NCBI GenBank assembly: GCA_001953115.1
Contig: LSSL01006052.1
Location: forward strand, 1 to 16,257
From: Smittium mucronatum
Taxonomy: Eukaryota > Kickxellomycota > Harpellomycetes > Harpellales > Legeriomycetaceae
DNA length: 16,257 nt
Direction: 5' to 3'
Part shown: piece after piece, positions 1-11,200 of the stretch
How positions within the stretch are numbered: the stretch's first letter is position 1
How the letters are laid out: the number at the start of each line of letters is the position of its first letter
Position numbers and translations under genes: made by a program
Notes under the pieces: generated by a model
The model's database searches: none
Told to the model about the DNA's origin: nothing
Seen by the model: only the letters and a program-made list of their open reading frames with translations

Positions 1-45
1 CCCCCCCTGGCATTGATTCAAGTAGGCTGGATGACTGAGGTTACT
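1..45 (-). mobile_element. LINE ORF2 C-terminal tail fragment, cut by window start
   Basis: Read on the minus strand, this end encodes HPAYLNQCQGG. That lines up with the C-terminal tail of the full-length LINE in this window (SPAPLSQCPRG at about 8303-8335) and with the copy near 7200 (SHPLN-stop-CPVG). The DNA also matches directly: ggcattgattcaa here against ggcattggctcaa there. The rest of the tail and the 3' end would lie outside the window. Similarity fades beyond about position 45, so how far the fragment extends into the window is unknown. The match is short, so confidence is moderate. Confidence 0.45.
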
Positions 46-431
46 CGCAGTCAAGAATTAAGCTCTTTGTCGATGAGCAATAGTTCATTGAATCTATTGA
101 GCTCCTAGTCAGAGTCTACTTTTAACAGGATTAATAAAATTAGGTTCCTACCCAAACGTGGGTTTGATCGACATGGCTATCCTACAAATAGCTGTTAGAC
201 GCTGAGATCCGTCTGACTGTCTAACGCTGGACTTTTGCACTAGACTATTTCTCGGCTGTGCTAAACTATCGGTTCCTCCTGTTTCTAGATGGTCCTCCTC
301 TAGAATCGCTGTCCTCCGAATCGCCTTGCACTGTCCCCACTATTCCAAATCAAGATTATTACATCGCTGTTTGAAAGTTTGGTCTATTTTACTTCGAAAA
401 GTACACTATTAAGCTCCTAAACCACGGCAAG
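46..431. other. GC-richer unexplained segment with coding-like relic and hairpin
   Basis: This stretch is visibly richer in G and C than the surrounding DNA. On the minus strand, from about 340 down to 150, one frame reads like a low-complexity Ser/Arg/Asp-rich protein (for example GDSEDSDSRGGPSRNRRNR) interrupted by four TAG codons and one TAA. A near-palindrome with arms gttagac and gtctaac lies at about 195-225. It may be the upstream part of the decayed LINE copy at the window start or a remnant of another element. I recognise no family. Confidence 0.25.
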
Positions 432-1871
432 TTATTTCACTCTTAGGGGAAAATTGCAATATTCAATTGAATTATTTTCATCCATATTTAAAAATTGTTT
501 TAATAGGATATTATCGATTTTTTCCTCGATGCCATAGTTTTCCAAAAAGCCTTTTAATATATCAGAAACATTAGATACCAATTTTTTTTAACAAAAATAT
601 TTTTCATATTGATACTGATGTATTCATTTCCCGTTTCTTTCAATTTTGGGATTATTTGCACTTTTGAAAAACAGTTGTGTATTTTTTTAACAGTAATATC
701 GTTCCAGGGCTGCAGTGATATTTCTGAAGCATCAAATACGTGAGCTGGGTTACTAAATTGACCTCAGCCACTCACCTAATCATTTTTTTATTCTTCTTCA
801 ATGATATCTTTTTTTCTTTAGACAAATCATAAAATTCTGTAATTATTTTAATCAATATAAATGTATACGTTTTTTTAAAGGCCCCTATGACCCCCCATAT
901 TCATGGATTGCTTCCAGGAGGTGAGACTTCGAGGGAAGAAAATAAATCTAATTCCATCATCTTCAAAAGCTGAAGCATGTCCTGGAGCGTTATCAAGTAA
1001 AATTAGGACTTTTTTTCTGCAAAATTTTTCACAAAAGGTTTAAATACATTTTAAAACTATTCTTTAAATATAATACTATCCATCCCAGCATTTTCCTGTT
1101 TAATATAGGGAATGGGGAATTTTTTTTCCCGTGATTCATGCTGTATTTTTACTTCTCCCGATTATAGATACAGGTATTTTTATTGTTCCAGTATAATTAC
1201 TTCAAAGCACTAAATTTACTCTTTCTTTCATTTTATTTTTTCCTCTTACAATTTTAATATCCTCTGAAGGGTGCAAAACATATTTATTGGAACTAAGCCA
1301 AAAAAAAGTCCTGTTTCATCCATGTTAAAAATTTTTTTGGAAAATATTCACCAATGGTAGACTCGTGTTTTCAAGCTTAGCCAGAATTTCAGAATAATTT
1401 TTGTTTAAATTAACTTCTTTTCCAAACAAATTTACACTTCTAATGTAATTCCTTTTGCAAAACCTGTAATACCACCCATTAGATGAGTTGAAATCGCTAA
1501 TATCTTATTGTCTAAATATTTGATATGATTTTTTTATTATTATAGATGGGGGAAGGAAGAGTTCGGCTATTCTACCAAACTCAATCCATTTAAGAATATT
1601 TTTTTCTATTTCCTGTTATTTTGGCACTAAAACCCTTAATATATTACCTTTCTCTTCTGATGAATTTTTTTTTTATCTGCCCAATTTTTTTTCAGCATTT
1701 TCAACTGTTTTTCTCACAGAAATTTCGGATATTTCAGATTCTCTAACCATATATCTTTTTGAAAATTTAGGGTAAGATTTCACAATACTTATTATTTCCG
1801 GTATTTTAGTTTCAGAAATTCTAATTCCTCTGCCTCTTTTTTTTTAAATGTTGAAATAATTCTATTTATCA
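432..1871 (-). pseudogene. Tigger/pogo-like DDE transposase, degenerate
   Basis: Following the minus strand across frameshifts gives about 480 codons, close to the usual length of Tigger/pogo (Tc1/mariner superfamily) transposases. These cut and paste a DNA transposon in the nucleus. From an ATG near 1871 there is a basic N-terminal region of helix-turn-helix type, then a CENP-B-like DNA-binding segment with FNSSNGWYYRFCKRNYI (about 1430-1480). The catalytic core follows: NMDETGLFF (first Asp, about 1300-1325), YTGTIKIPVSIIGRSKN, and LLLDNAPGHAS (second Asp, about 970-1000). The block that normally carries the third acidic residue reads SMNMGGHRG, so that Asp appears replaced by Asn. After it come PWNDITVKKIHNCFSKV and an acidic C-terminus ending at a TAA at 432-434. 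In-frame stops (after GR, PK and RQ and elsewhere) and several frameshifts make it non-functional. I could not identify terminal inverted repeats or the TA duplication. Family assignment is confident; element boundaries are not. Confidence 0.85.
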
Positions 1872-3094
1872 TTTTTTTAAATTTTAGTTTAAATAAATTT
1901 TGAAAATCCAATCAAAATGTATTTAATAAAACTGAAACCTTATATTAAAGCTATATTTTCCATACTGTAAAAGTTTTTTTTGTTTTATATTTGAATAGTA
2001 AAAGAACATCAGAGGGGCTAAAAATGTTAATATTTAGATTTACAAAACTAAATACAAAATTTTCTATAAAAACGAATGTTGAATTTTTTCAATTCTTTAA
2101 ATTATTACTCATACCAGTTAATAATATTTTTGATTATTATTAATTATTTACCGATTTTATTTTATAACAATATTTTTAATTATTGCGATAAGTTTCGGTT
2201 CCGTTGATGTAATTCTTCTTTATAGGATGGGAATTTCTTAGACTTTATCCCAACAAAAAATATATAAGACCGAGTGTATTCGAATATATAAATATATATA
2301 TATATATATAATTTTCTATAAAAATTTATATGATTCAATGTAGCCAAAATGTTTATTTTAAAATATAAACAGTTGTACCCAACAGTTTCATTATTTCGCA
2401 CAAATAATTTTATTGTCTTGTGCAAAAATAAAAACTAAAATTTCCCGAATACTATCAAATCTTATTTAAATTGAAAAGAATTTTATTTTTTATTAGCCAA
2501 TTAATAGAAACCTTTATAAATTAAAAATCTGTTTTATTGGCTATCTATAAGTGATCATAAACTCTTAAGTGGACACTTTGAATCTGGATGCAAAATGCGC
2601 AATTAACCTGGGTGATAGTGTAACCCCAAACTATTATGTGTAGTTCCTATAACTCCGTGTACTGATCTGGTTTTTACCCTGAGCTGTTAGAGGTAAAATA
2701 TTTTGCTCCAGAAATTCATTTTAGAAGTTCATTAGTTGAAAAGAAAACAAATAATATGCGCACTCATGTACCAAAGGTAGTGTGGTATATTAAAACCAAC
2801 CTGCGTTGGGAGATACGGAATCGAAAAGGGTAAAGAAGGAGGTTTTATGATTCTAACAAGTTTAATATATATTTGTAAAAATTACCAGATCAATATATTT
2901 TTATATCTTTCAAAATTTTTTGAGTAATCATAGTGGATACCACGTTGAAACCCCGAATATAAAATTTTTACTAGATGAGAGGGTGATACTAGCTTATGCA
3001 GTTCTACCATCACAAAATTGAGGTTAGAGTTTTTCTACAAGATAATTGATACTTCCGAAAAAAGTACTAAAACCATCTTTTAAATTCTAGAACT
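1872..3094. other. AT-rich intergenic DNA without recognisable gene
   Basis: Very AT-rich sequence that presumably includes the missing end of the Tigger element. The only structured item is the TA microsatellite annotated separately. A somewhat less AT-rich patch at about 2570-2850 gives no recognisable protein in any frame. Open frames here are short and composed of low-complexity Ile/Tyr/Lys/Phe codons, as expected by chance in such DNA. Confidence 0.5.
2284..2311. repeat. (TA)n microsatellite
   Basis: A run of alternating A and T about 28 bases long with one interruption (an aa step near 2291). It is a simple dinucleotide repeat likely to vary in length, with no function implied. Confidence 0.9.
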
Positions 3095-3099
3095 CTATG

Positions 3100-3550
3100 T
3101 ATAATGCAGAAAATTTCTACAACAAGGTAGAAAAGAATAAAAAGAAAAAGAAAAAGAAATAGAAAAAATCTGGGAAAAAAAGCTTAAATTTTTTTCAAAA
3201 ACTCCAACAAGCTGAGTTAGGCAAATTCTCTGCAACTGTGAAAAATCATGCTTCCACAAGCTTTCAAGCCCCAGCCCAAAACCAATAATTAAATAAAAAG
3301 GACCAGTTAGTAAAGCATGGACCAATTAAAAGGGTTTTAAATAAGACCTTTGGATATTCCGCCCAAATTTGGATGTATCTCAATTTTTCGAGGCACATAG
3401 TTAAGATTGACTAACAATATTTGTGTCTAGGGAATGTAGAGAAAAGAGGTAGAATTTACATATCGGAATCAAAACCCCAACCAAACTGCATTATAGTTAC
3501 CATCGAATAAAATTCTGCCTTCGGGAAGAGCAGAGTCAGTATCCCTCACA
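3100..3550 (-). pseudogene. Possible LTR-retrotransposon gag relic
   Basis: On the minus strand, from about 3548 down to 3340, one frame reads DTDSALPEGRILFDGNYNAVW and then LLVNLNYVPRKIEIHP, with two internal stops. It continues after a frameshift into a 76-codon open stretch (3325-3095) containing ESLWKHDFSQLQRICLTQL. The order FDG-N-W, then a hydrophobic L-NL block, then a spaced S-L...L-Q...TQ block is reminiscent of the Retrotrans_gag capsid domain of Ty3/gypsy elements. The similarity is weak and no protease, reverse transcriptase or LTR is visible nearby. It could equally be a remnant of an unrelated gene. The 3095-3325 stretch is very Phe/Ser-rich at its end because of an AAG-rich run on the plus strand (3130-3160). 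Confidence 0.27.
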
Positions 3551-4999
3551 TTTTTGGCCGAGAGAAAGCAAAATTAACCATTGAGATCTATATAATGAAA
3601 TGATATCACATGGTTGCTCCGTAGGGACCCCCTCTAACAACATACCTCCTTCTATTCAATAAGAAGATATTACCTGATGCAAAAAGAATTGTGACGTAGG
3701 ATTTCACATCCTTGTCGACAAAATATGTAAAATAAGTGGTAAAAATTTGATCTCCAGGATTCAATAGCAGTCTTTTTATGATACCAAATATTTTAAATGA
3801 TTTTTTTTAGGTGTCAGGACTATAGGCCTATTACCATTTGAACTACTGAAAATTTGAATTACTATTTTCACCACCCTACAATTTCATTTACTGCTCAATT
3901 GTTCTACTTTATGTTTTGTCTATCGCCCAATTAACATACCTACAATTTTTCAAATCGCTATATTGGATGAATTATCTACTTTATATACTCATAAATATAT
4001 AAATGGACAATTAAAGAAATTAAATCCTTGTATTTATTATAGAATTGTTTTTTCATTTTTTTAATAAAGATTATTTGTTAACAAAGACCAATTCTATAAT
4101 TTTTGATCTTATAAGTAATTTCTCGTATCACTAAAAAAATAATTTACTATAAATTATTACAATTTGCGTAAAAATCAAATTTAAAGAATTATTTGATGCC
4201 TCATAAAATTAGAAATACCTAATCGTATTCTCATATCAAAAATCTATTAATTTATGAACCATTACGTTAATTAATAGACTCTAAATGTCACTTTTTCTTG
4301 ACTAAGTTTTAAACCTTCAATTAATATTTAAAAAATAAGTTCTAATATCAATTAACTTACAAGATGGTACTCCATGATACTTGAAATTATCTTAATCATC
4401 CAATGAAAAATCCAATTTTGCACAAATATGATCTAAATTATTTTAGAGCATGGAATAAGAGGTGTTATAGAAATAAATATTTTTGTATTCATATTGGCAT
4501 TCTCAATGATAGAATCACATTAGCTAACATTGATAATAAAAATGAAGTTCTCTCTAACACATTAGGTTGTTACAATTTTTTGTCTCCTATGTGGGGTTCT
4601 AATATAAAAACCATACATATTTATGGCATCCAAAAACTAGATACAAATAGAAATAGTAATTCAAAATAGAGGTGAAATTTTTTTAATTCTAAATGTGATT
4701 ATTTTTTATTAAAATTTCATTGATTCCGTTATAGATGGTGTTATTTTTGATTAACAATTCCTATCATTAAACCCATCGGCTATTCAGAATGAAGAAGCTC
4801 CATTTAATCACACCCATATTTATTAAAAAAACCAGTAACCTAAAAAAAAAAAAGCGATATAAATGAATTATCTTGAGCTGTTACTTATTTTATTTTGAAT
4901 TAGCTAATTTGTAATTAATTAAAGAATATCTCTCTCAATTTTTTTTTTTTGATTTTAAAGTATAAATAGATGTAGTTCCTTTAATCATTCGGTATTTAT
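3551..4999. other. AT-rich DNA without recognisable gene
   Basis: The stretch at 3551-3830 is slightly less AT-rich and may belong to the same relic as the gag-like sequence to its left, but no frame gives a recognisable protein. From 3830 to 5000 the sequence is extremely AT-rich. An 88-codon plus-strand open frame at 4403-4669 has no family resemblance and is dominated by Asn/Ile/Lys codons, so I treat it as chance. The missing 3' part of the diverged LINE copy to the right might once have extended here, but I could not align it. Confidence 0.4.
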
Positions 5000-7099
5000 T
5001 TATGATAAAAATAAGGAAATAATTCTTTTATTATTAATTAATTCATAATTTATCGAAACTTAATCTTGCAAATCTGCACCAATTGAATTCGCAGACAGAA
5101 AATTATATTTTTTTGTTTTCAAATTTAGGCAAATGGAGATTTGTCGATTTTTTTTTATTTATCCAGATGGTGAATATATTTTTTTGTAGTCGCATGACCG
5201 AATCTCGTGACTCAATTTGCAGTTTATTTTTCATATTTTTTTTACGTTGGATTCATATATATTGGGAGGAGTTGTTCAATATGTTCCCTTTCACAGCCTG
5301 CCTCTTAGCTCTTAAGTCCTTGAATGTTTAATATCATCTTCTTTCAGTCTTATATTTGTGCTTTTTAATGTTATTGTTGGTATAATTAATGCCTTGAGAT
5401 TAATTGCTATCATAAATAATTAAACTTTGATTGAATAGTCTTATATGGTCATTATGCTAGTATTGATCCTGAAGGTCTATATCTGGTTAATACATCATAT
5501 TATCATTCATATGGTCTTTGTTTAAATCAACTTCCCCTTTTAATATCTTATCAGTAATTTCATCTGATAATATTTATGGGATTGATGGAATCAGAATTTT
5601 ATTTTAGTAGAAAAATTATAATTTCATTTTTTGATTTTTTTGCTATAATTGAAGTCTCTCCCCTACCGAGGTCATTTTTTGAATAGCAGACTCTTTTATA
5701 TTTTTATATCTTTCAACTTATGTATTATTTGATTTGATAATAATAATTTTTTGAGCAAAGTATTTTATTTTATTTCATCTATGAGTATCATTTTGCTATC
5801 GTGTTTTTTTGGTCAGATTGACGTTCATTTGTTTTTAAGTGGCCTTGTAGAGATATCTTAGACTTCCTTTAAAAAAATTTTCATTGAAATTTATTCCGGA
5901 ATTTTTAGTTTCTGGATTTTCATGGAAGGTAAATTTACCGACTGTCTCTCTTTAGCTCTCAATTATACAACCGAATTCATCTATTGGGTTATATAATATA
6001 AAAAATTAATTTGAACTATTTTCAACCCTTCGTTTGGATGCCATTTCCCCACTTTTTCTGTTATCTGGACTCTTAGATTTCCAATGGTACATCAATTTAC
6101 AGTAGCTGTTAGCTTTTTTGCAGTTTCTATAGAACATGCCAAATTTTCCTTGATCGTAGTCAAGAAAGTTTTGTATTTTGTTTTAATATTCTTTTTTATT
6201 TATTTTAAACAGCACCTTCATCCCATAAGAGATAATCACATTATCATCTTTCTTTCAATGCATTAATGTTGCAAATAATGCCTAGAAAGTTGATTTTTTC
6301 TTTTTTTTATCCGCTAAAATTTAGAAGCAATCCAAAGATTCTGAAATTAGGGATGTGGATGGCTAAATTATCTTGTTCAATTTGGATAGTTTGGTATAGA
6401 TATATACTTTTTCACCATATAACAAAGCTTAAGATATTAATTTAGACAGCTTTGTTATAATCAAAAATAAATCATATTTTCTGGGCTCTAGACTCGTCTT
6501 CTCTAGAATCCCAGATATTTTCAAAGAGCTATCCAAGATTGCAAGGAAAATCGCATTTTTGTCACTAAATTGACCCCACCAAAATTCGACTTTAAGATCT
6601 GAACCAAGATTTCAGAGAGCATCTCCATGAATTTTACTCTTCTCTGAAAAGCAGGAGATTTAAAAACACTGCAGATTATCCGCAAATTTAAATCAGTTTT
6701 TTATTATCAGGATAGCTTTTTTTGGGAGTTACTACCTTTTAATTTCATTTTTGAAATGAGGTTTTAAGGTTTTGCGGAGAGGTCGCCACATGGCGATCTA
6801 TAGACACGTAAAAGTTTATCGCCTCTCTGTTTTAAACACCATAAATGGTTTTCCTTGGTGCCTTTTCCTTAGCAATCTTGGTTCATTCGAACCCAATCCG
6901 CTTAATGGGCCTCTATTTCTCCATAAAATAAAGTTGTTGATAAAAAACAAGATGATATTTTTGGTTTCTTAATAATTTTTTTTGTTTTTAAGTTCGAGAT
7001 TCGGAATCGAGATCTCAATAGTTTCTTTTGACTTTTTGACTTTTTGACAATTTTTCTTATGAGAACTGTGCTTTTTTAAAGGGAGTTTATTTATAATAT
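5000..7099 (-). mobile_element. Diverged LINE copy: 5' region, ORF1 and start of ORF2
   Basis: This segment aligns collinearly, with many substitutions and indels, to the 5' part of the full-length LINE (about 11650-13674). Clear landmarks on the plus strand are: 6995-7099 to the 5' untranslated region (shared palindrome cgagatctc); 6770-6910 to the ORF1 N-terminus (ggtgccttttcctta against ggtgccttccctttg); 6490-6670 to the ORF1 middle; 6055-6240 to the CCHC-knuckle region (tctggact...ttccaatggtac against tctggaca...ttccagtggccc); and 5080-5340 to the ORF2 leader (tagtcgcatgaccgaatctcgtg against gatcgcgtgaccaaatttcatg). Every reading frame is broken. The endonuclease, reverse transcriptase and 3' end are missing, which is the opposite of the usual 5' truncation of LINEs, so a later deletion or interruption is likely. 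Divergence is much greater than expected for a recent copy. Open frames on either strand here are chance. The left boundary is approximate. Confidence 0.78.
7025..7048. repeat. Three tandem copies of an 8-bp unit in the LINE 5' region
   Basis: One cttttgac followed by two tttttgac units sit head to tail. The full-length copy has a single such unit at the matching place (about 13593-13601), so this is a local triplication in the diverged copy. Confidence 0.8.
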
Positions 7100-7655
7100 T
7101 CAAATACTAGAAGAACTAAAATAAAAATTCATAAAAAGAAAAAAATAATTAATAAATTTCATCCCATTCCCATCTGTCGTTCTAGCGGCTCCGTACCCAC
7201 TGGGCATTAGTTCAAGGGGTGAGAACTATTTTTGATCGATAAATAACCAGTAAATATAACCAATATGATTTATGCAGCTCTCTAGATCTTTCGGAAAGTT
7301 TTTAGCAGATGTTTTAGTGTTGACAGAATGAAAAATGAGAATTTAAGTCAACTCTTGATAAAAAAATTCTGCACTTTTAAAACATCATTCAATTATAAAC
7401 AACTTCAATGGCTATAGAGAACCCATAAGCACCATATTCTCTTTAAAAGTCTTGCAGCACTGATGGTATAAAATTTTTCTTGGAAAAAAATGATGTTTTT
7501 TAATTCGTCTTACTTTTTTTTTTGCCAATTTATAAGCTTGAAATTACAATTCGAGATCTCGATCGTTTTTAATTTTTTTTACTTTGGGCTCTTTTTATTA
7601 TTCAGAGCGATTGAATTAAGAGTTTAACTAAAGTTTGATAGCTTGTATGCAATAT
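7100..7655 (-). mobile_element. Short LINE derivative: 5' region fused to ORF2 C-terminus
   Basis: Both ends match the full-length LINE, but the 5 kb between them are missing. The right part (about 7500-7655) matches the LINE 5' region: the cgagatctcg palindrome, gggctctttttatt then agagcg, and gatagcttgtatgcaatat against gatagcctgtatacaatat. The left part (about 7100-7235) matches the 3' end. On the minus strand it encodes SHPLN, a stop, then CPVGTEPLERQ, against APLSQCPRGMELPERQ in the long copy, and the A/T-rich tail also aligns. The interval 7235-7500 may encode a decayed stretch of ORF2 C-terminal region. It looks like an internally deleted, non-autonomous element. Its 3' tail directly abuts the 5' end of the neighbouring copy at 7099. 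The flanking sequences I compared show no target-site duplication. Confidence 0.62.
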
Positions 7656-8186
7656 ACCGCTTTCTTATACCAGATGAACAGCTTTTAGCTGTCAACTTAG
7701 CTATTAAAATATGAAAAAAAGTGTAGAAACTAACCATTTAGAAATTGGAATACTGTGTTATTGGTAAATTTAACTTAGAAAATCTAAACATGATAGAAGG
7801 ATTATAGAAAGGTATACCCAAATTTTAAATTACTGAGTAGTAGAATGTTTTTTTTTAATGTTTGTGGTTATTTTTTTAAAAAATTGATTATTAGATTTTA
7901 GCAGGAAAGTAACGCACTTTATAAGTTTATCTTCTATAAAACGCCCACAAACAGATTTGATAAAAAGCAAGAAAAATTACCAAGTCTTATTTTCACTTTT
8001 ATATCAGTGCCAAAGTTGTAGAGTTTAAGTTTGATAAGTAAGATGAAAAATCCACTAATTCTATAATAAAAATTCCAAGCTAAAAGAATCTACATTAGAA
8101 TATTTTAAACTTTTGAAAAATACGAGGTAATTATTTTGAAACGAAGGTCATGCGATATCATTATTGATATATAAATTGAAAACTTG
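7656..8186. other. Spacer between LINE copies
   Basis: AT-rich sequence with no frame that resembles a protein. It separates the short LINE derivative from the insertion site of the full-length LINE. Its right edge is continuous with the pre-insertion target sequence, which resumes at 13691. Confidence 0.45.
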
Positions 8187-8202
8187 GTCAATGAGGCAGT
8201 TT
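8187..8202. repeat. Target-site duplication, 3' side of full-length LINE
   Basis: The sequence gtcaatgaggcagttt is repeated exactly at 13675-13690. It lies immediately beyond the poly(A)-like 3' end of the minus-strand LINE, seen as a T run at 8203-8208 on this strand. The final ttt could belong partly to the A-tail, so the duplication is 13-16 bp, a typical size for target-primed reverse transcription. Confidence 0.9.
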
Positions 8203-8239
8203 TTTTTTACTAAGAATTTGTTTTAAAATTAAAAAAAAG

Positions 8240-11200
8240 TTATAAAAAAATAATTATAATTTTTTGTGACCTTTCTCCTCTCTGACGCTCGGGCAGCTCC
8301 ATACCTCGGGGGCATTGGCTCAAGGGGGCTGGTGAAACACTTTAATTTTAGAGCCTAAGTGTTCTGGGCACGCAAATGCCAATCAAAAATTTGACCGTTT
8401 CCATCACAAATATAAGACCAGCGGTGTCAGCTTGATGCTGACTTAAAGTATTTTTAGACTCCCCACCAAGGAGTTTTCCAACTATCCCCAACCGAGATTC
8501 ATTGAAATTCGAAAGTCGTTTTTATAGTCTGAGCTGATTGGTGCACGATTGAACCGATTAATATTCTCATTTCGACATTTGTTCCAATTCCCTCATTTCA
8601 GAGGGAAGTATTTGACAGTTTCAGGCACACATATTTTGCAGAATGAACAATATTTTTTAAATTTTTGATCTAAAAATTTCATATTTTACAGTCGCTGGGT
8701 GTACGGAAGGTCACCATTCGCATTTTCCCGATTTCTTGAAGTTCTAGCTTCTGGTCCGGGTGAAGAATTTGGATGTTGATCCAGTCATCTATATTGCCAA
8801 TTTTTCGATCCATAGGCTACCGGTAGATTTCAGATTTCTTATTTTTATTTTTACTATCGATTATTGTGATGTTTGTTTCATCTTTTGAATTTTTGCCGCA
8901 TATTTTTTTATCTTTCTTACACTGCCAGTCACCCAGGTGACCATTCTTGCCTTGATGATCATCTTAATCAAGCCGGTTATCCAGGTTTTTAAAGTTTTCC
9001 ACTTGTGGCATGCACGTTCTCAAGCAGTCCTAGTTTTTAAGAAAACGGATTTTAACCCCAGCTCGGCTCGGAATCGTTTCATGGCGGCTAATTTCAAAAA
9101 ATTTCAATAATTCAGATGGCTTTGTCTACTTCGGCATGGATGGGATTGATTCTTGCTTCGTTCATGCCAAATGTCACACCTCCATAACAGTCAATAGTCA
9201 TCAGAAAATAATTTTAATTTAAGGCCGGTAGGCACGCCATACCGGCTCAAGAAGCTATAAGCAGCGTAGAAAGATTTTTCGATCTTTAATTTGTTGTTTT
9301 TTATGGTCCCAGATATGTTCCATTTATTGTTCATAATGTACCCCAAATATGTGTACTGTTCAGTTTTAGGGATTTTTTGGCCTTTTAGTATCAGATCGGA
9401 AGATTCGGGACCGGCAAAATTCATCGCACCGCACTTATATGCATTCACAGTCATTTCCCATGTGTCCGAACAATCAATAGTTTTATTCAATCCGATTTGC
9501 ATTTCGATCTCGGATTCAGCCGATAGCAAGGCGTTTTAAGCAAAGAAAAGCCTGGGTATTCCGGAGGTGAGTCAAAAAACAGATACCCCACCTATTCCTT
9601 TGAAGAGATGGTTAATAATGAAATCGAAGAGCAAATGGGGAGGCTGGACAACCTTTCCTCAGCCCATACATTTAGTCAGTAGGTTTGGAGACATCATCTC
9701 CAATCCTAAAAGCCATTTTCAGTGACCTGTACAGGTCCCACATAGAGTTTATTAACTACACTTCAATCCCAATAGCCTTCAGTTTGTATAGCAGCGCAGT
9801 GTGGGGAACTCAGTCGTAGGCTTTGCTATAGTCTATATAGCATATGTAGGTTTTTTATTTTTTTTCGGCGGGAAATTTTGTATAGAGTGGTCGCTTGAGC
9901 AGTGCAATCTTCAAAATTTCGGAATCCAGCCTGCTCCTTGACTAAAATTCCATATTTTTTATCAAACTGTGTCAATTTGATAGCCATTGTTTTAGATAAT
10001 AGCTTCAAAAGGATTGGAATCAGTGAAATTCCCCGATATTTATCAGGGTCTTTCATATCACCTCTTTTCGGCACTATCACTACCATAATAGTGCCCATAT
10101 TATTTGGGATTTTCTCAGAATCGTACATTAATTTGACAATTTTGAAAATAATTTTCAAGATTTTTGACTCAGGAATTTTCTCTGAGACCTCCAGTTTCCA
10201 TACATCACTAGGCACTCCATCATCACCAGGAGCCTTGTTATTTTGGGTGTCTGATAATGCAGAGGTGATATCTGACCATCTGACAATGTTATCACACTCT
10301 GGGAAATATTCGCAGTCGGTAAGTAGCAGTGATTCCCACTCAGTGGCACTGCGGCTATTCCCAGTAGAATCATTGGCCAATTCACCAAAATTATCATTAT
10401 AAATTTAATGCTTTTTATTTTTTTCTGTTACGACATTTTTATTTTTATCAAACGCTGGGCCTTCTGGAATACTCCTGAGGTCGTTCCTGAAGCACGATTT
10501 GATGGCTCTCCGGTAGTTTTTAGAGTCATTTTTAACTATTTGATCATATAATAGTTTCATTTTTTTATCTTGATGAAATTTAAGATCAGCTTTAATTTCA
10601 TTAATTATATTGGATTTGACAATTATGTAATGGATTTCGTCGATTTTTCCAGGCAGATAATCTCGAAGTTTATTCCTGCTATTTTAGATATAAGAAATCG
10701 TTTTTTTAGACAGGTGTTTTGACCAGACCTCATTAGCAGCTGATGTGGTTTAAAGAATCTTCGATTCTGTCTATATATATCGATAAGACATTCAGAAAAG
10801 CCATTTATCTCCAAACTTTCATCAATCAGCACATTAAATTTATTGCTAGCGATTAATTTATCGGTGATCAATAGAACTCGCTTTGCGTCAATTTTTATTT
10901 TTTTGGCAGGAATTTCGAATGAATCAAAATTCCACTCGACAGTGATCGGCATATGGTCGGATATTTCGAGATTTTTGTTGGATGCGCATTAGTTTTCCCT
11001 GCTTCGTAGACCGGTGTAAAATATGTGGTCGATCATTCGACTAATTTCACCTTTATTAAATCTAGAGTCTAAGGAATTGGTTAGTTGAGCTTAATGGCGG
11101 CTCATCCCAAGACTAGTAATGTACCCGATTGTACTTGAGGAGTCCATATTGAAGTCACCGAGTATAATATTTTTTTTGATTTTGATTTTATTTTTTGTAT

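Noticed and set aside
4403..4669. Plus-strand open frame of 88 codons
   Set aside because: No family resemblance, composition as expected in AT-rich DNA, no supporting signals. A small real gene cannot be fully excluded.
5083..5331. Plus-strand open frame of 82 codons
   Set aside because: It lies antisense within the diverged LINE copy, opposite the ORF2 leader region.
6880..6905. tRNA B-box-like sequence (GGGTTCGAATGAACC on the minus strand)
   Set aside because: It lies within LINE ORF1 DNA, the full-length copy has a different sequence there, and no cloverleaf or A box could be drawn.
6772..6972. Plus-strand open frame of 66 codons
   Set aside because: It is antisense to the ORF1 start region of the diverged LINE copy; the matching DNA at 13330-13500 identifies it.
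9902..10402. Plus-strand open frame of 166 codons
   Set aside because: It is the antisense shadow of the well-supported reverse transcriptase frame on the minus strand.
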